Positions 24,467-33,288 of a DNA stretch of 64,000 nt are shown one piece after another; position 1 is the first letter of the stretch; every line of letters starts with the position of its first letter. The notes below the pieces were generated by a model. It was not told the DNA's origin. It made no database searches and saw only the letters and a list, made by a program, of their open reading frames with translations. Position numbers and translations under genes: made by a program. Source of the DNA: Halorussus salinus (GTDB lineage: Archaea > Halobacteriota > Halobacteria > Halobacteriales > Haladaptataceae); the NCBI RefSeq assembly GCF_004765815.2, contig NZ_ML974128.1, positions 310,001 to 374,000 of the forward strand, given 5' to 3'.

Positions 24467-24996
24467 ACCCACTCGAACCGCGTCCCCGCCCGCTCGGCGG
24501 TCGTCCTGTCGCTCTCCGAATCGCCGACGAACAGCACGTCCTCGGGAGCGACGCCCAACTCCTCGACCGCCGCCAGCAGGGCGCGGGGATGGGGTTTGCG
24601 CTCGGGGACCGTGCCCCGGCCGACGACGCTCTCGACGTGGGCCGAGAGGTCGTGGCGGTCGAGCGCGAGGAGAACCGCCTCCTCGTGGTTCAGCGAGCAG
24701 ACGCCGACGGGGACCTCGCTGGCGACGAGTTCGTCGGCGAAGGCCAGTCGCTCCGAGGCGGTGGCTCCCTCCCGCTCCGCGCTGGCGATGAGTTCGTCGG
24801 CCTCGTCGCCGACGCCGACCTCCTCGGCGGCGTCCAGCAGGTCCCACGCGCTCAGGGGGTCGGCGTCCACGCCCTCGCGTTCCAGTAGTTCGACCAGTCG
24901 GCGCTCTACCTCCTCCCAGTCCACTGCGAGGCGGACCAGCGTCCCGTCCAAGTCGTAGACGACTGCCTCGGCGTCGCTCGCGTCTGTTTCGCTCAC
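24463..24996 (-). CDS. HAD superfamily phosphatase
   Basis: 177 aa from a GTG at 24996. Motif I VVYDLDGTLVRL (residues 12-23, with both Asp), motif II VGVCSLNHEE (Ser), motif III Lys in ERKPHPRAL, motif IV VLFVGDSESDRTTAERAG. This order is the phosphoglycolate phosphatase/Gph-like class. Substrate unknown. Small cap domain of about 70 helical residues. Confidence 0.9.
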   Translation of the reverse strand: MSETDASDAEAVVYDLDGTLVRLAVDWEEVERRLVELLEREGVDADPLSAWDLLDAAEEVGVGDEADELIASAEREGATASERLAFADELVASEVPVGVCSLNHEEAVLLALDRHDLSAHVESVVGRGTVPERKPHPRALLAAVEELGVAPEDVLFVGDSESDRTTAERAGTRFEWV

Positions 24997-25102
24997 GTGC
25001 CGTGATACGGCGAGCGCCGAAAAAGGGGTGTCGGTCGGTCCCGCGGCGTCCGTTTCGCGGCGTCGGTCGGCCGCGCGTCGTCGGTCGGCCGTGCGCCGTC
25101 GG

Positions 25103-25510
25103 TCAGCCGACGACGCCCTCGACGGTCTCCACGACCGGCGTCACGGCGCTGTCGGGCGACAGCGAGAGAAACAAGCCCTGCTGGCCGACCAGCACCCGCA
25201 CGAGGGTCACGTGGTCCATGTAGGTGACGAACGACCGGACCTCGCCCGCGCCCCGGAACAGGTCGCCGAACAGGTCCTGTTCGGTGAAATCCACGTGGAC
25301 GTAGCCGTGGACCTCCTCGAAGTGGTCGCGCATCTCGCTCTCGCTCCCGGCGTAGAGCGCCATCGTCGTCTCGTCGGCGTAGAGCGTGTGGAACTCGTCG
25401 GGCGTGTACTCCACGCAGAGTCGGACCGACGCGCCCTCCTCGTCGCGGGCGGCCGCGAGCGCGGCGTCGGCGTCGAACTCCACCAGCGTCGAGTCTTCCG
25501 AATCGGCCAT
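25103..25510 (-). CDS. Haloarchaeal conserved protein, paralogue of the gene at 7933
   Basis: 135 aa from the ATG at 25510; a TTG at 25522 would add four residues. EEGASVRLCVEYTPDEFHTLYADETTM, a charged helix REMRDHFEEVHGYVHVDF-like segment, then VRSFVTYMDHVTLVRVLVGQQGLFLSLSPDS. The end of the protein parallels TRVIVGDRGAFVTTD of the product at 7933-8307. No catalytic motif. Separated from the acyl-CoA dehydrogenase gene upstream by 50 nt. Confidence 0.75.
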   Translation of the reverse strand: MADSEDSTLVEFDADAALAAARDEEGASVRLCVEYTPDEFHTLYADETTMALYAGSESEMRDHFEEVHGYVHVDFTEQDLFGDLFRGAGEVRSFVTYMDHVTLVRVLVGQQGLFLSLSPDSAVTPVVETVEGVVG

Positions 25511-25560
25511 CTCGTTTGCCAAAGCCTAACGAACCGGAATAAGTCTGGCGGGAGGAGACG

Positions 25561-26706
25561 TTACTCTAACACGTTTCGCGCGATGACCTTCTTCTGAATC
25601 TCGGAGGTGCCCTCGTAGATGGTCGTAATCTTCGAGTCCCGGTAGAGCCGTTCCACGTCGAAGTCGGTGGTGTAGCCGTAGCCGCCGTGAATCTGGACCG
25701 CCTCGTTGGTCACGTCCACCGCGGCCTCGCTGGCGAAGTACTTCGCCATGCTCGCGGCCATCTCGACGTTCTCGTCGCTCCCGGACCCTCTCGCTCGGTC
25801 GTCCTTCCGCGCGGCGTCGCGGGTCAGCAGTCGGGCGGCCTCCAGTTGGGTCTTCATGTCGGCCAACTTGTGCCGGATGGTCTGGAACTCCGAGATGGGT
25901 TGGTCGAACTGTTCGCGGTCCTGAGCGTATTCGACGGCCTCGTCCAGCGCCGACTGGGCGAGTCCGACCGACTGGCTGGCGATGCCGATGCGCCCGCCGG
26001 TCAGGATGTGGAAGGCCGCCGAGAGACCCTTGCCCTCCTCGGTCAGGCGGTTCTCGGTGGGGATGCGCACGTCGTCGAAGACGAGCGAGGTGGTGTCGCT
26101 CGCGCGGAGTCCGAGTTTGTCCTCCTTCTTGCCGACCTCCAAGCCCTCGGCGTCTTTTGGTACGACGAACTGGGTCACCGACCGGGGGTCCTCGCGGTCG
26201 GTCTTGGCGAACAGGACGACCACGCCCGCGCGCTGGCCGTTGGTAATCCACTGCTTCTTGCCGTTTATCACGTACTCGTCGCCCTCGCGCTTCGCTTCGG
26301 TGGTCATCTCGGCGGGGTTCGACCCGGCTTGGGGTTCCGACAGCGCGAACGCGCCGACGGGACGGCCCTCGGCCATATCGGGGAGCCACCGCTCTTTCTG
26401 GTTCTCGTCGCCGAACTCGGCGATGCAGGAGGTCGCGAGGCTGTGGACCGAGAGCGCGGTCGCCACCGAGAGCATCCCGTAGGCGACCTCCTCGTTGACG
26501 ATACTGTAGGTCAGTCGGTCCACGTCGAGGCCGCCGTACTCCTCGGGGACGGTGAGGCTGGTCATGTCGAGGTCGGCGAGTCCGTCCCACACCTCCTCGG
26601 GGAACGTCTGCTCGTCGTCGCACTCGGCCGCGGTCGGGCGGATCTCCTCGACCGCGAACTCCCGCACAACGTCGCGGATGGCCCGTTGCTCGTCGGAGAG
26701 GTTCAT
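25561..26706 (-). CDS. Acyl-CoA dehydrogenase
   Basis: 381 aa, full length. FAD-dependent oxidation of an acyl-CoA to the 2-enoyl-CoA, passing electrons to ETF. Signatures: GAFALSEPQAGSNPA (FAD/substrate), KKQWITNGQRAGVVVLFAKTD, GRIGIASQSVGLAQSALDEAVEYAQDREQF, and VQIHGGYGYTTDFDVERLYRDSKITTIYEGTSEIQ, in which the Glu of YEGT is the catalytic base in short/medium-chain members. Chain-length preference cannot be called. Own transcript. Confidence 0.95.
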   Translation of the reverse strand: MNLSDEQRAIRDVVREFAVEEIRPTAAECDDEQTFPEEVWDGLADLDMTSLTVPEEYGGLDVDRLTYSIVNEEVAYGMLSVATALSVHSLATSCIAEFGDENQKERWLPDMAEGRPVGAFALSEPQAGSNPAEMTTEAKREGDEYVINGKKQWITNGQRAGVVVLFAKTDREDPRSVTQFVVPKDAEGLEVGKKEDKLGLRASDTTSLVFDDVRIPTENRLTEEGKGLSAAFHILTGGRIGIASQSVGLAQSALDEAVEYAQDREQFDQPISEFQTIRHKLADMKTQLEAARLLTRDAARKDDRARGSGSDENVEMAASMAKYFASEAAVDVTNEAVQIHGGYGYTTDFDVERLYRDSKITTIYEGTSEIQKKVIARNVLE

Positions 26707-26877
26707 GTAGAAACCGTAGGCGACTGGGTGGAAAAAGTTGCCTGTTCCGCGTCACCCGCGAGTGAGGGCCGGGGAAGTTACGAAGTCGATTTGGGGGTCG
26801 CCAGCGGTCGAATCCGTCGGAGAAGGATTCCCTCGGCGACCCTAACGTACTTGTCTATTGTTATCGCATAACAGAGT

Positions 26878-27825
26878 ATGGCGTCACGCCGCGAGCCGGT
26901 CAGCGTAATCCTGCCGACGCTGGAGTGGGGACCGGTTCCCGAGCAGTTAGCGGCGCAGTTGCGACCCGGCGACGAACTGCTGGTCGTCTGCGACTCGGCG
27001 TCTGACCCGGTGTTCGGTCGAGAGACGCCCGAGCGCGTCGATATCCTCGCGGCTGGCGAACCGGAGGGCTGTTCCGGCAAGGCGAACGCGATGGCCCACG
27101 GCATGGAGCGGGCGCGCAACGACCGGTTCGTCTGGACCGACGACGACTTCGACCACGGTCCGAACTGGCTCGACCGCCTCGTCGCCGCCGGGCGGGAGCG
27201 CGGCGCGGCGAGCGTCGTCCCGTGCTTCGTCGGACCGGGGTGGTGGCGACCGGTCGAACCGATGTTGCTCACCTTCCTGTCGCTCCCGATGTACCTCGGC
27301 GTCGGCGCGTGGAGCGACTGGGCGTGGGGCGGCGGCGTGACCTTCGCCCGCGAGGAGGTCGATGTGGACGCGCTCGTCGCGGACCTCCGCCGGAGTCTGA
27401 GCGACGACGGCGTCCTCACCGACCACCTGCGCCCCGTCGCCACGGTCCGGTCGATGCGCGCCGCGGTCCGCGTGCCGGGCGACTGGCACGCGGTGAAACA
27501 CCGAGTCGTCCGACTCGCGCGCATCCCGCATCTCTACGAGGGGTTCGTCGGCATGTTCGCGCTCTCGGTCCTCCTCGTCGCGCTCGCGCTCGCCTTCCCG
27601 GTCCCGACCGCGCTCGCCGCGACGGCGGTCGCTGGCGGCGTCTACGCGATACTGGGCGTCCGCCGGTGGACGTTCCTCCTCGCGTACCTCGCGCTGTTCG
27701 TCCTGCTCCCGACCACGGCGTCGGGTATCCTCGTCTCGGAGTTCGAGTGGGGCGGTCGCCGCTACCGGATGACCGACGTGGACGACGTGGCGGTCCTCGG
27801 TCCGGTCGAGGAGACCGGCCGGTAG
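26878..27825 (+). CDS. Family 2-like glycosyltransferase with C-terminal membrane helices
   Basis: 315 aa. GT-A fold: VSVILPTLEWGPVPEQLAAQL, ELLVVCDSASD, CSGKANAMAHGMERA (the SGKxNA pattern of GT21/ceramide glucosyltransferase-like enzymes), and FVWTDDDFDHGPNWL, a DDD metal motif. The C-terminal 100 residues hold three transmembrane helices (GMFALSVLLVALALAF, ALAATAVAGGVYAILGV, FLLAYLALFVLLPTTASGIL). Expected to add sugar to a lipid acceptor at the membrane; donor and acceptor unknown. Confidence 0.85.
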   Translation: MASRREPVSVILPTLEWGPVPEQLAAQLRPGDELLVVCDSASDPVFGRETPERVDILAAGEPEGCSGKANAMAHGMERARNDRFVWTDDDFDHGPNWLDRLVAAGRERGAASVVPCFVGPGWWRPVEPMLLTFLSLPMYLGVGAWSDWAWGGGVTFAREEVDVDALVADLRRSLSDDGVLTDHLRPVATVRSMRAAVRVPGDWHAVKHRVVRLARIPHLYEGFVGMFALSVLLVALALAFPVPTALAATAVAGGVYAILGVRRWTFLLAYLALFVLLPTTASGILVSEFEWGGRRYRMTDVDDVAVLGPVEETGR

Positions 27826-27848
27826 TCGCCGCCTCCTGTTCGGGCTTT

Positions 27849-30800
27849 CTATTCCTCGGTCGCGGAGTCCACGCCCCGGAACTCGATGCGCGCGCCGCCC
27901 GACGCGCTCTCGGTCACGCGGGGGTCCCACCCGTAGACCTCGGCGAGTTCCCGGACGAACGCGAGACCGAGACCCGTACCGCCCTCGTCGCCCGCGGTCG
28001 TGAACCCGGCCTCGAAGACCTGCTCGCGCTCCTCGGCCGGAATCCCGGTCCCGTCGTCGGCGACGTAGAACCCCTCGCCGCCCGCGATTTCGCCGACCTC
28101 GACGCGCGTCGCCCCGCCGTGCTGGACGGCGTTCTCGAAGAGGTTCCGGAACAGGTGCCGGAGGTACGTCTCGTCGGCTTCTACGACCGCTCCGACGCGA
28201 GCGTCGAGCGTCGCGTCCGGAGCGTCTATCTCGTCCCACGCGTCGCGGGCCACCGCCGAGAGCGCCAGCGAACTTCCCGCGCCGACCGCGTCCCGGCCGC
28301 GAGTCAGGACGAGCATCACGTCTATCATGTCCTCGATGCGGTCGAACGCCTCCGCGACGTACTCGACCGCCTCGGACGAGTCGGCGTCGTCGGCCGGAAG
28401 CTGTCCGGCGTATATCTGGCCGATGGTGACGGGGTTGCGGAGTTCGTGGGCGAGCATGCTGGCGAACGATTCGAGTCGCTCGTTGGACTCCTCTAACTTC
28501 TCGACGGTCTCTTCGAGTTTCCGCTCGCGCTCGATGCGCTCGCTCACGTCCCGACCGATGCCCGCCAGCACGCGCTCGCCGTCGGGGTCTTCCAGCGCGG
28601 ACGCGACGAACTCGTACGGAACCCGGTCGCCGTCGTTCGTCCGTATCTCCGCCTCGACCTGCGTGTGGCCGGTCTCGAACCCGCGGCGTATCGCGTCTAC
28701 TATCTTCTCGTGGGACTCCTCGTCGAAGAAGTCCAGCGCGTGCATCGACGCTACTTCGTCGGGGCGGTAGCCCGTCACCGCCGAGAGGCTGTCGTTGTAC
28801 CGCTGGAGGTCGCCCGATTCGTCGAGGATGTAGAACACGTCGTCGATGGCGTCGAGAACCGCGTCGGTGTACTCCCGGTAGCGCCGGAGCTGTCGCTCGC
28901 GCTCCTTTCGCTCGGTGATGTCTTGGGTCATCGTCATCCCCGCAAATACGTCGCCGCGCTCGTCGGTGATGGGCACCACGTAGAGATTCCAGTCGCGTCC
29001 CGCGTAGGCGAGTTCGAAGGACCGTTCCTCGCCGTCGAGCGCGGCCTCGAATGCGGGTTCGAGTTCGTCGGCGACCTCGTCGTCCCACACCTCGCGGACG
29101 TTCCGCCCCTCGAAGTCGTCGGGGTCCACGGGAACGTCGGCGAACCCGCGCCCCGCCGCGAGCGTGTACTCCAAGTCGCGGTCGAACAGCGTCACGCCGC
29201 CGTCGGGGAAGTTCTCCGCGAGCGTCCGGTAGCGCCGCTCGCTCTCTTCGAGTTGGCGCTGGTACTCCCTGCGCTCGGTCACGTTCTGGGACATGCCCAG
29301 CGCGGCGAACACCTCGCCGTCGTCGTCGCGGACCGGCAGGAAGTGAAACTTGTACGCCTCGTCGCCGATGGACTCCTCTATCGTCACGCTCTCGCCGTCA
29401 AGCGCGGACTCGTAGCACGGGACCACCACGTCGGCCAACTCGCAGGGCAACTCCTCGCGCAGGTAACTCCCTTCGAGGTCGCCCCGCGTCACCTCGTCCA
29501 CCTCTGGCGTGCCGCCGAAGGTGACGTATCGGAGGTCGCGGTCCACGAGCGCGACCGCGCCGTTCGGGAAGTTCTCGACCAGCGTCCGGTAGCGCGACCG
29601 GTACTCCTCGAGTTCTCGCTCGCGGCGCTTGCGCTCGGTCACGTCACGGAAGTAGACCGAGAGGCCGGTCTCGGAAGGGTAGGCCCGAACATCGTACCAC
29701 GCTTCCAGCGGGTCGGGGTAGTAGAACTCGAAGGCGGTCGGCTCTTGGGTCGCCATCGCCTCGCGGTACTCGTCGCCGAGTTTCGAGTCGGTCGCCCACT
29801 CGAACACGTCCCAGAGCTTCCGGCCGACCAGTCCCTCGCCCCGGTAATCGATGAGTTGCTCGGCGCGCTCGTTGGCGTGAGTGAACCGCCACTCGTCGTC
29901 CAGCGCGTAGAACGCGTCCGTGACGCGGCCGATTATCTCGCCGAGTTCGCTCTCTAACTCGCGCTCGCGGCGCTTGATGTCGGTCACGTCTTCGCCGGTC
30001 GTAACCACTCGGACGACCTCGCCGTCGCCGTCCAGAATCGGCTCGGCGTTGACCGACAGCCACCGGCGCCCGCCGTCGGGGTGTTCGACCTGCAACACGC
30101 GGTCGTAGACCGGTTCGCCCGTCCGGAGCGCCTCCGCGAACGGCTGGTCCTCGACGGCGACCGGGCGGCCCTCCTCGTCGTAGGCGGGTCTGTCGCTAGG
30201 GTCGTAGCCCGCCACTTCCTCGTCGGGGACCCCCAACAGTTCCGTCGCCCGGTCGTTGACGCGCGTTATCTTTCCCTCGGCGTCCAGCACCATCACCCCG
30301 ACCGGACTGGCGTCGATGACCTCGGCGGTCAGGTCCCGCTCGCGTTCGAGTTGCCGCTCGCGCTCGCCGAGTTCCCGCTCGGTCTCGACGCGCTCGGACA
30401 CGTCCCGGACGACTCCGATGGTACCGCGGAACTGGCCCTCGTCCACGAGGAGGTTCAGGCGGAGTTCGCAGGGAACCCGGTCACCGTCGTCGGTCTCGAC
30501 GGTGAACTCCACGGTGTCTGACTGGGCGTCGGCGGTCAGTCGCCGCTCGATTTCGCGCTCGACGGCCGTCACGTCGTCGGCGTCGAGGAGCGTCGAGACG
30601 TGTTCGCCGAGCAACTCCTCGCGGTCGTATCCGGATAGCTCCGTAATCACGTCGTTGACGGCGACGAAGCGACCCTCCGCGTCGAGTTGGTAGATACCGT
30701 CGTCTATGGCATTTACCAGCGTTCGGTACCGCTGGAGGGCTTCGCCCTCGTCGCCGTCGTCCCAGAACTCGTCGTCGGAGGCCCCAGCCCGCTCGCTCAT
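27849..30800 (-). CDS. Cytosolic sensor histidine kinase with six PAS domains
   Basis: 983 aa from the ATG at 30800. Six PAS/PAC units follow one another: LVNAIDDGIYQLDAEGRF; VIDASPVGVMVLDAEGKI; IIGRVTDAFYALDDEWRF; LVENFPNGAVALVDRDLRY; LAENFPDGGVTLFDRDLEY; AVLDAIDDVFYILDESGDL. The dimerisation/phosphoacceptor domain has FASMLAHELRNPVTIGQ (His), followed by a HATPase domain with NLFENAVQHGG (N box), VADDGTGIP (G1) and GGTGLGLAFVRELAE (G2). No transmembrane segment, so it senses internal signals such as redox, light or small ligands. No response regulator gene is adjacent. Confidence 0.94.
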   Translation of the reverse strand: MSERAGASDDEFWDDGDEGEALQRYRTLVNAIDDGIYQLDAEGRFVAVNDVITELSGYDREELLGEHVSTLLDADDVTAVEREIERRLTADAQSDTVEFTVETDDGDRVPCELRLNLLVDEGQFRGTIGVVRDVSERVETERELGERERQLERERDLTAEVIDASPVGVMVLDAEGKITRVNDRATELLGVPDEEVAGYDPSDRPAYDEEGRPVAVEDQPFAEALRTGEPVYDRVLQVEHPDGGRRWLSVNAEPILDGDGEVVRVVTTGEDVTDIKRRERELESELGEIIGRVTDAFYALDDEWRFTHANERAEQLIDYRGEGLVGRKLWDVFEWATDSKLGDEYREAMATQEPTAFEFYYPDPLEAWYDVRAYPSETGLSVYFRDVTERKRRERELEEYRSRYRTLVENFPNGAVALVDRDLRYVTFGGTPEVDEVTRGDLEGSYLREELPCELADVVVPCYESALDGESVTIEESIGDEAYKFHFLPVRDDDGEVFAALGMSQNVTERREYQRQLEESERRYRTLAENFPDGGVTLFDRDLEYTLAAGRGFADVPVDPDDFEGRNVREVWDDEVADELEPAFEAALDGEERSFELAYAGRDWNLYVVPITDERGDVFAGMTMTQDITERKERERQLRRYREYTDAVLDAIDDVFYILDESGDLQRYNDSLSAVTGYRPDEVASMHALDFFDEESHEKIVDAIRRGFETGHTQVEAEIRTNDGDRVPYEFVASALEDPDGERVLAGIGRDVSERIERERKLEETVEKLEESNERLESFASMLAHELRNPVTIGQIYAGQLPADDADSSEAVEYVAEAFDRIEDMIDVMLVLTRGRDAVGAGSSLALSAVARDAWDEIDAPDATLDARVGAVVEADETYLRHLFRNLFENAVQHGGATRVEVGEIAGGEGFYVADDGTGIPAEEREQVFEAGFTTAGDEGGTGLGLAFVRELAEVYGWDPRVTESASGGARIEFRGVDSATEE

Positions 30801-30938
30801 ACCCGCGATAATCAACCGAGCGAATTAAGTCTTCATCCGGTTTCTAATCTTCAACGAATCGACCGGCGACCTCGCCGTCAGCAGGGCCGCCCGCCCGAAG
30901 CGAAGGCGTTCGTCGCTCCGAGAACTCGACGGTCGGCT

Positions 30939-32144
30939 TCACCGGTCTCGTAGATATGCTTCGACCTCGCCGGGACTCGCGTCGAGACCGCCGCCCTGCG
31001 CGAACGTCGGACCGCCGCCCCCGCCACCGCCGAACTCGCTCGTCACCTCCTCGACCACGTCGCCAGCGTCCGGGTCGCCGCCGGTCGCCGCGACCACGAA
31101 CGTCGCGCCCTCCTCGCCCGCGAGGAGTACCGCGTCCGCGGCGTCGCCAGCCATCTCCTTCGCCCGGTCGGCGACCTCGTTCGGGCCGAACCCGTCCACC
31201 GTGCCGACCAGCCACTCGTCGCCGTCGCGCTCGACCGGACGCTCCCGGAGGTCGGCGAGTCGAGCCTGCAAGACCTCGTCTTTCGCGTCTTCGAGGTCGC
31301 TCTCCAACTCCTCGACTTCTCGGCTGACGCGGGCGGCCGCCTCGGGGAGTTCGGCCACGCCAACGTCGAGGGTCCGGGCAGCCTCGCGTGCCGACCGCAC
31401 GTCGTCGGCGCGGCGACGAATCGCGGTCGGCCCCACCGCGAACTCCACGCGGGTCAGGCCCTCGCCGGGGTTCGACCGGTCCAGCACGGTGACGGGGCCG
31501 ATTTCGCTCGTGTCGCCGACGTGGGTCCCGCCGCAGGCCGCCCAGTCGAACCCCTCGACGGTGACGACCCGCACCGACTCGGACTCGCTCATCACGCCCT
31601 CCTCGGTCTTGGTGTTGAACGCGATTTCGTCTCGCTCGCGGGCCTCTGTTTCCGGAATCTCGTCCCACGAGACCGACAGCGAGTCCCAGACTGCGCGGTT
31701 GGTCAGTCGCTCCAACTCGGCCAGCGTCTCGTCGGTGATGTCCGTCGAAGTCGTGAAATCGACGCGAACCTTCCGCTCGCCGATGTCGAACCCGCCGTAG
31801 CCCAACTCGTCCAGTAGCTCGCGGCCCGCGCCGTAGAGGAGGTGGCTCGCGGTGTGGGCGCGCATGCAGTAGGTCCGGAAGGCGTCGTCTATCTCCGCCC
31901 GGACCGTCTCGCCGACCGCGATGCCCTCCTCGGCCGCTGGTTCGGCGAGGAGGTGGACGATTTCGCCGTCGCGCTCCCGCACGTCCTCGACCGGGACGCC
32001 GCCGAGCGTCCCGCGGTCGGCGGGTTGGCCGCCGCTTTCGGCGTAGAAGTAGCTCTCGTCCAGCGTGACCGCCCGGCCGTCTACGTCCGTGACGGTCGCC
32101 TCGAAACTCCGCACCTCGGGTTCCCGTGCCGCGAGTTGACTCAT
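30939..32144 (-). CDS. Alanyl-tRNA editing protein (AlaX-L type, with DHHA1 domain)
   Basis: 401 aa. Trans-editing enzyme that deacylates Ser-tRNA(Ala) or Gly-tRNA(Ala). Zinc-binding editing site: MRAHTASHLLYGAGREL (HxxxH, residues about 94-98) and DWAACGGTHVGDTSEIG (CxxxH). The N-terminal domain ESGGQPADRGTLGG is the AlaRS-like editing domain, and the C-terminal 130 residues, ending FGGGGGGGPTFAQGGG, are a DHHA1-like module. No aminoacylation domain. The GGGGGGG run is present in AlaRS too, so it is not an artefact. Confidence 0.93.
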   Translation of the reverse strand: MSQLAAREPEVRSFEATVTDVDGRAVTLDESYFYAESGGQPADRGTLGGVPVEDVRERDGEIVHLLAEPAAEEGIAVGETVRAEIDDAFRTYCMRAHTASHLLYGAGRELLDELGYGGFDIGERKVRVDFTTSTDITDETLAELERLTNRAVWDSLSVSWDEIPETEARERDEIAFNTKTEEGVMSESESVRVVTVEGFDWAACGGTHVGDTSEIGPVTVLDRSNPGEGLTRVEFAVGPTAIRRRADDVRSAREAARTLDVGVAELPEAAARVSREVEELESDLEDAKDEVLQARLADLRERPVERDGDEWLVGTVDGFGPNEVADRAKEMAGDAADAVLLAGEEGATFVVAATGGDPDAGDVVEEVTSEFGGGGGGGPTFAQGGGLDASPGEVEAYLRDR

Positions 32145-32240
32145 ACCGAACGAGAGTCGTCGCGGTGACTAAAATATCACGCTGGCCGCGGTCGGGTCAC
32201 GCCGACTCGCGGTCCTGTCGGACACTGCGTCGCGGTCGAG

Positions 32241-32714
32241 TCACGCGGACTCGACCGCCGCCAGCACCGCCTCGTAGTCGGGTTCGTTCGTCGGGTCGTC
32301 GGCGACCCACCGGTAGGTCACGGTGCCCTCGTCGTCGAGGACGAAGACCGCGCGGTTGGCGATGCCGTGCAGGCCCAACTCCTCGATGTCGATTTCGAGG
32401 CCGAAGGCCCCGATGGCGTCCCCGGCCGTGTCGCTCACGAGGTCGAAGTCGAGGTCGTACTCCTCGCGGAACGCACCGAGCGAGAACGGCGAGTCGGCGC
32501 TGACTCCCAACACGGTCGCTCCGCCCTCCTCGAACTCGTCCAGTCGGTCCTGCAACGCGACCATCTCGTTGGTACACGGCGGCGTGAACGCGCCGGGGAA
32601 GAACGCCAGCACGACCGGGCCGTCGCCGAGTCGGTCCGCGAGGTCGAACGATTCGTGGTCGCTGGTGCCGAGCGTCGCCGAGAACGCGGGTGCGGAGTCG
32701 CCTTCGGTGAGCAT
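32241..32714 (-). CDS. Peroxiredoxin, 1-Cys AhpC/TSA type
   Basis: 157 aa from the ATG at 32714. Thioredoxin-fold peroxidase reducing hydrogen peroxide or organic peroxides. The active-site motif PGAFTPPCTNEM supplies Thr44 and the peroxidatic Cys47. There is no other cysteine in the protein, so the resolving thiol must come from another molecule. Continues with GATVLGVSADSPFSLGAFREEYDLDFDLVSD and ANRAVFVLDDEGTVTYRWV, as in AhpE/BCP-like proteins. Confidence 0.93.
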   Translation of the reverse strand: MLTEGDSAPAFSATLGTSDHESFDLADRLGDGPVVLAFFPGAFTPPCTNEMVALQDRLDEFEEGGATVLGVSADSPFSLGAFREEYDLDFDLVSDTAGDAIGAFGLEIDIEELGLHGIANRAVFVLDDEGTVTYRWVADDPTNEPDYEAVLAAVESA

Positions 32715-32812
32715 GACCGGCAATTCGTCTGCCGACGGCGTAAGCGTCGTTCCGAACGGATTCGGCTCTCTCGGTTCCACGCCACGAGGTCGGCCCAAAC
32801 TCGCGTCCCGGA

Positions 32813-33247
32813 TTACGTCACGAGGTCCGCCTGCACCCGCGCCTTGAGATAGTCGAGCGCCGCGATGGCGGCCGGACCCGAGATGCAGAACCCGGCCAAC
32901 AGCGCCCGGTCGCGCGGCCCGAGGTCCACCCCGAGCGCGGCCATCGCCACGACGAACAGCGCCGCGGTCGCCGCGACGCCGCCGACGCGCCGACTCGCGC
33001 GCGTCCAGTCGAATCGCTTGGCCGGTCGCCACATCAGGTTCTCGGCCGCGACCGCGAGTCCGAGACCTTCGACCGCGCCGACGACCGCGTACGCGCCGGG
33101 CGGCAACGCCGGGAGCGGGTCGGGGAGCGCGACCACGGCGAGGACGGCGACCACGCCGAGCGCGCCCGCGACCCGACTCCGAATCGCACCGAGGAGCCTC
33201 GCTATCGGCGAGGACTCCTCGCGGAGGGAATCGCTGAGCTGATACAT
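32813..33247 (-). CDS. Small integral membrane protein, function unknown
   Basis: 144 aa from the ATG at 33247; an ATG at 33265 would add six residues. Three or four transmembrane helices: VAGALGVVAVLAVVALPDPLP, AYAVVGAVEGLGLAVAAE, VGGVAATAALFVVAMAALGV and ALLAGFCISGPAAIAALDYL. Cytosolic N-terminus with charges. An AT-rich stretch (gttatcaatctt on the plus strand) about 28 nt upstream of 33247 fits a promoter for that start. No family recognised. Confidence 0.7.
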   Translation of the reverse strand: MYQLSDSLREESSPIARLLGAIRSRVAGALGVVAVLAVVALPDPLPALPPGAYAVVGAVEGLGLAVAAENLMWRPAKRFDWTRASRRVGGVAATAALFVVAMAALGVDLGPRDRALLAGFCISGPAAIAALDYLKARVQADLVT

Positions 33248-33288
33248 GCTCGTCGTTTCGACCATCGGCGTTATCAATCTTCTCGGGG

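Noticed and set aside
28665..29957. Plus-strand frame opposite the PAS kinase
   Set aside because: Antisense shadow of the six-PAS histidine kinase with no conserved domain.
31000..31050. Assembly error at the poly-Gly run of the AlaX gene
   Set aside because: A Gly-rich segment is normal in the C-terminal region of AlaRS/AlaX-L proteins and the frame stays open.
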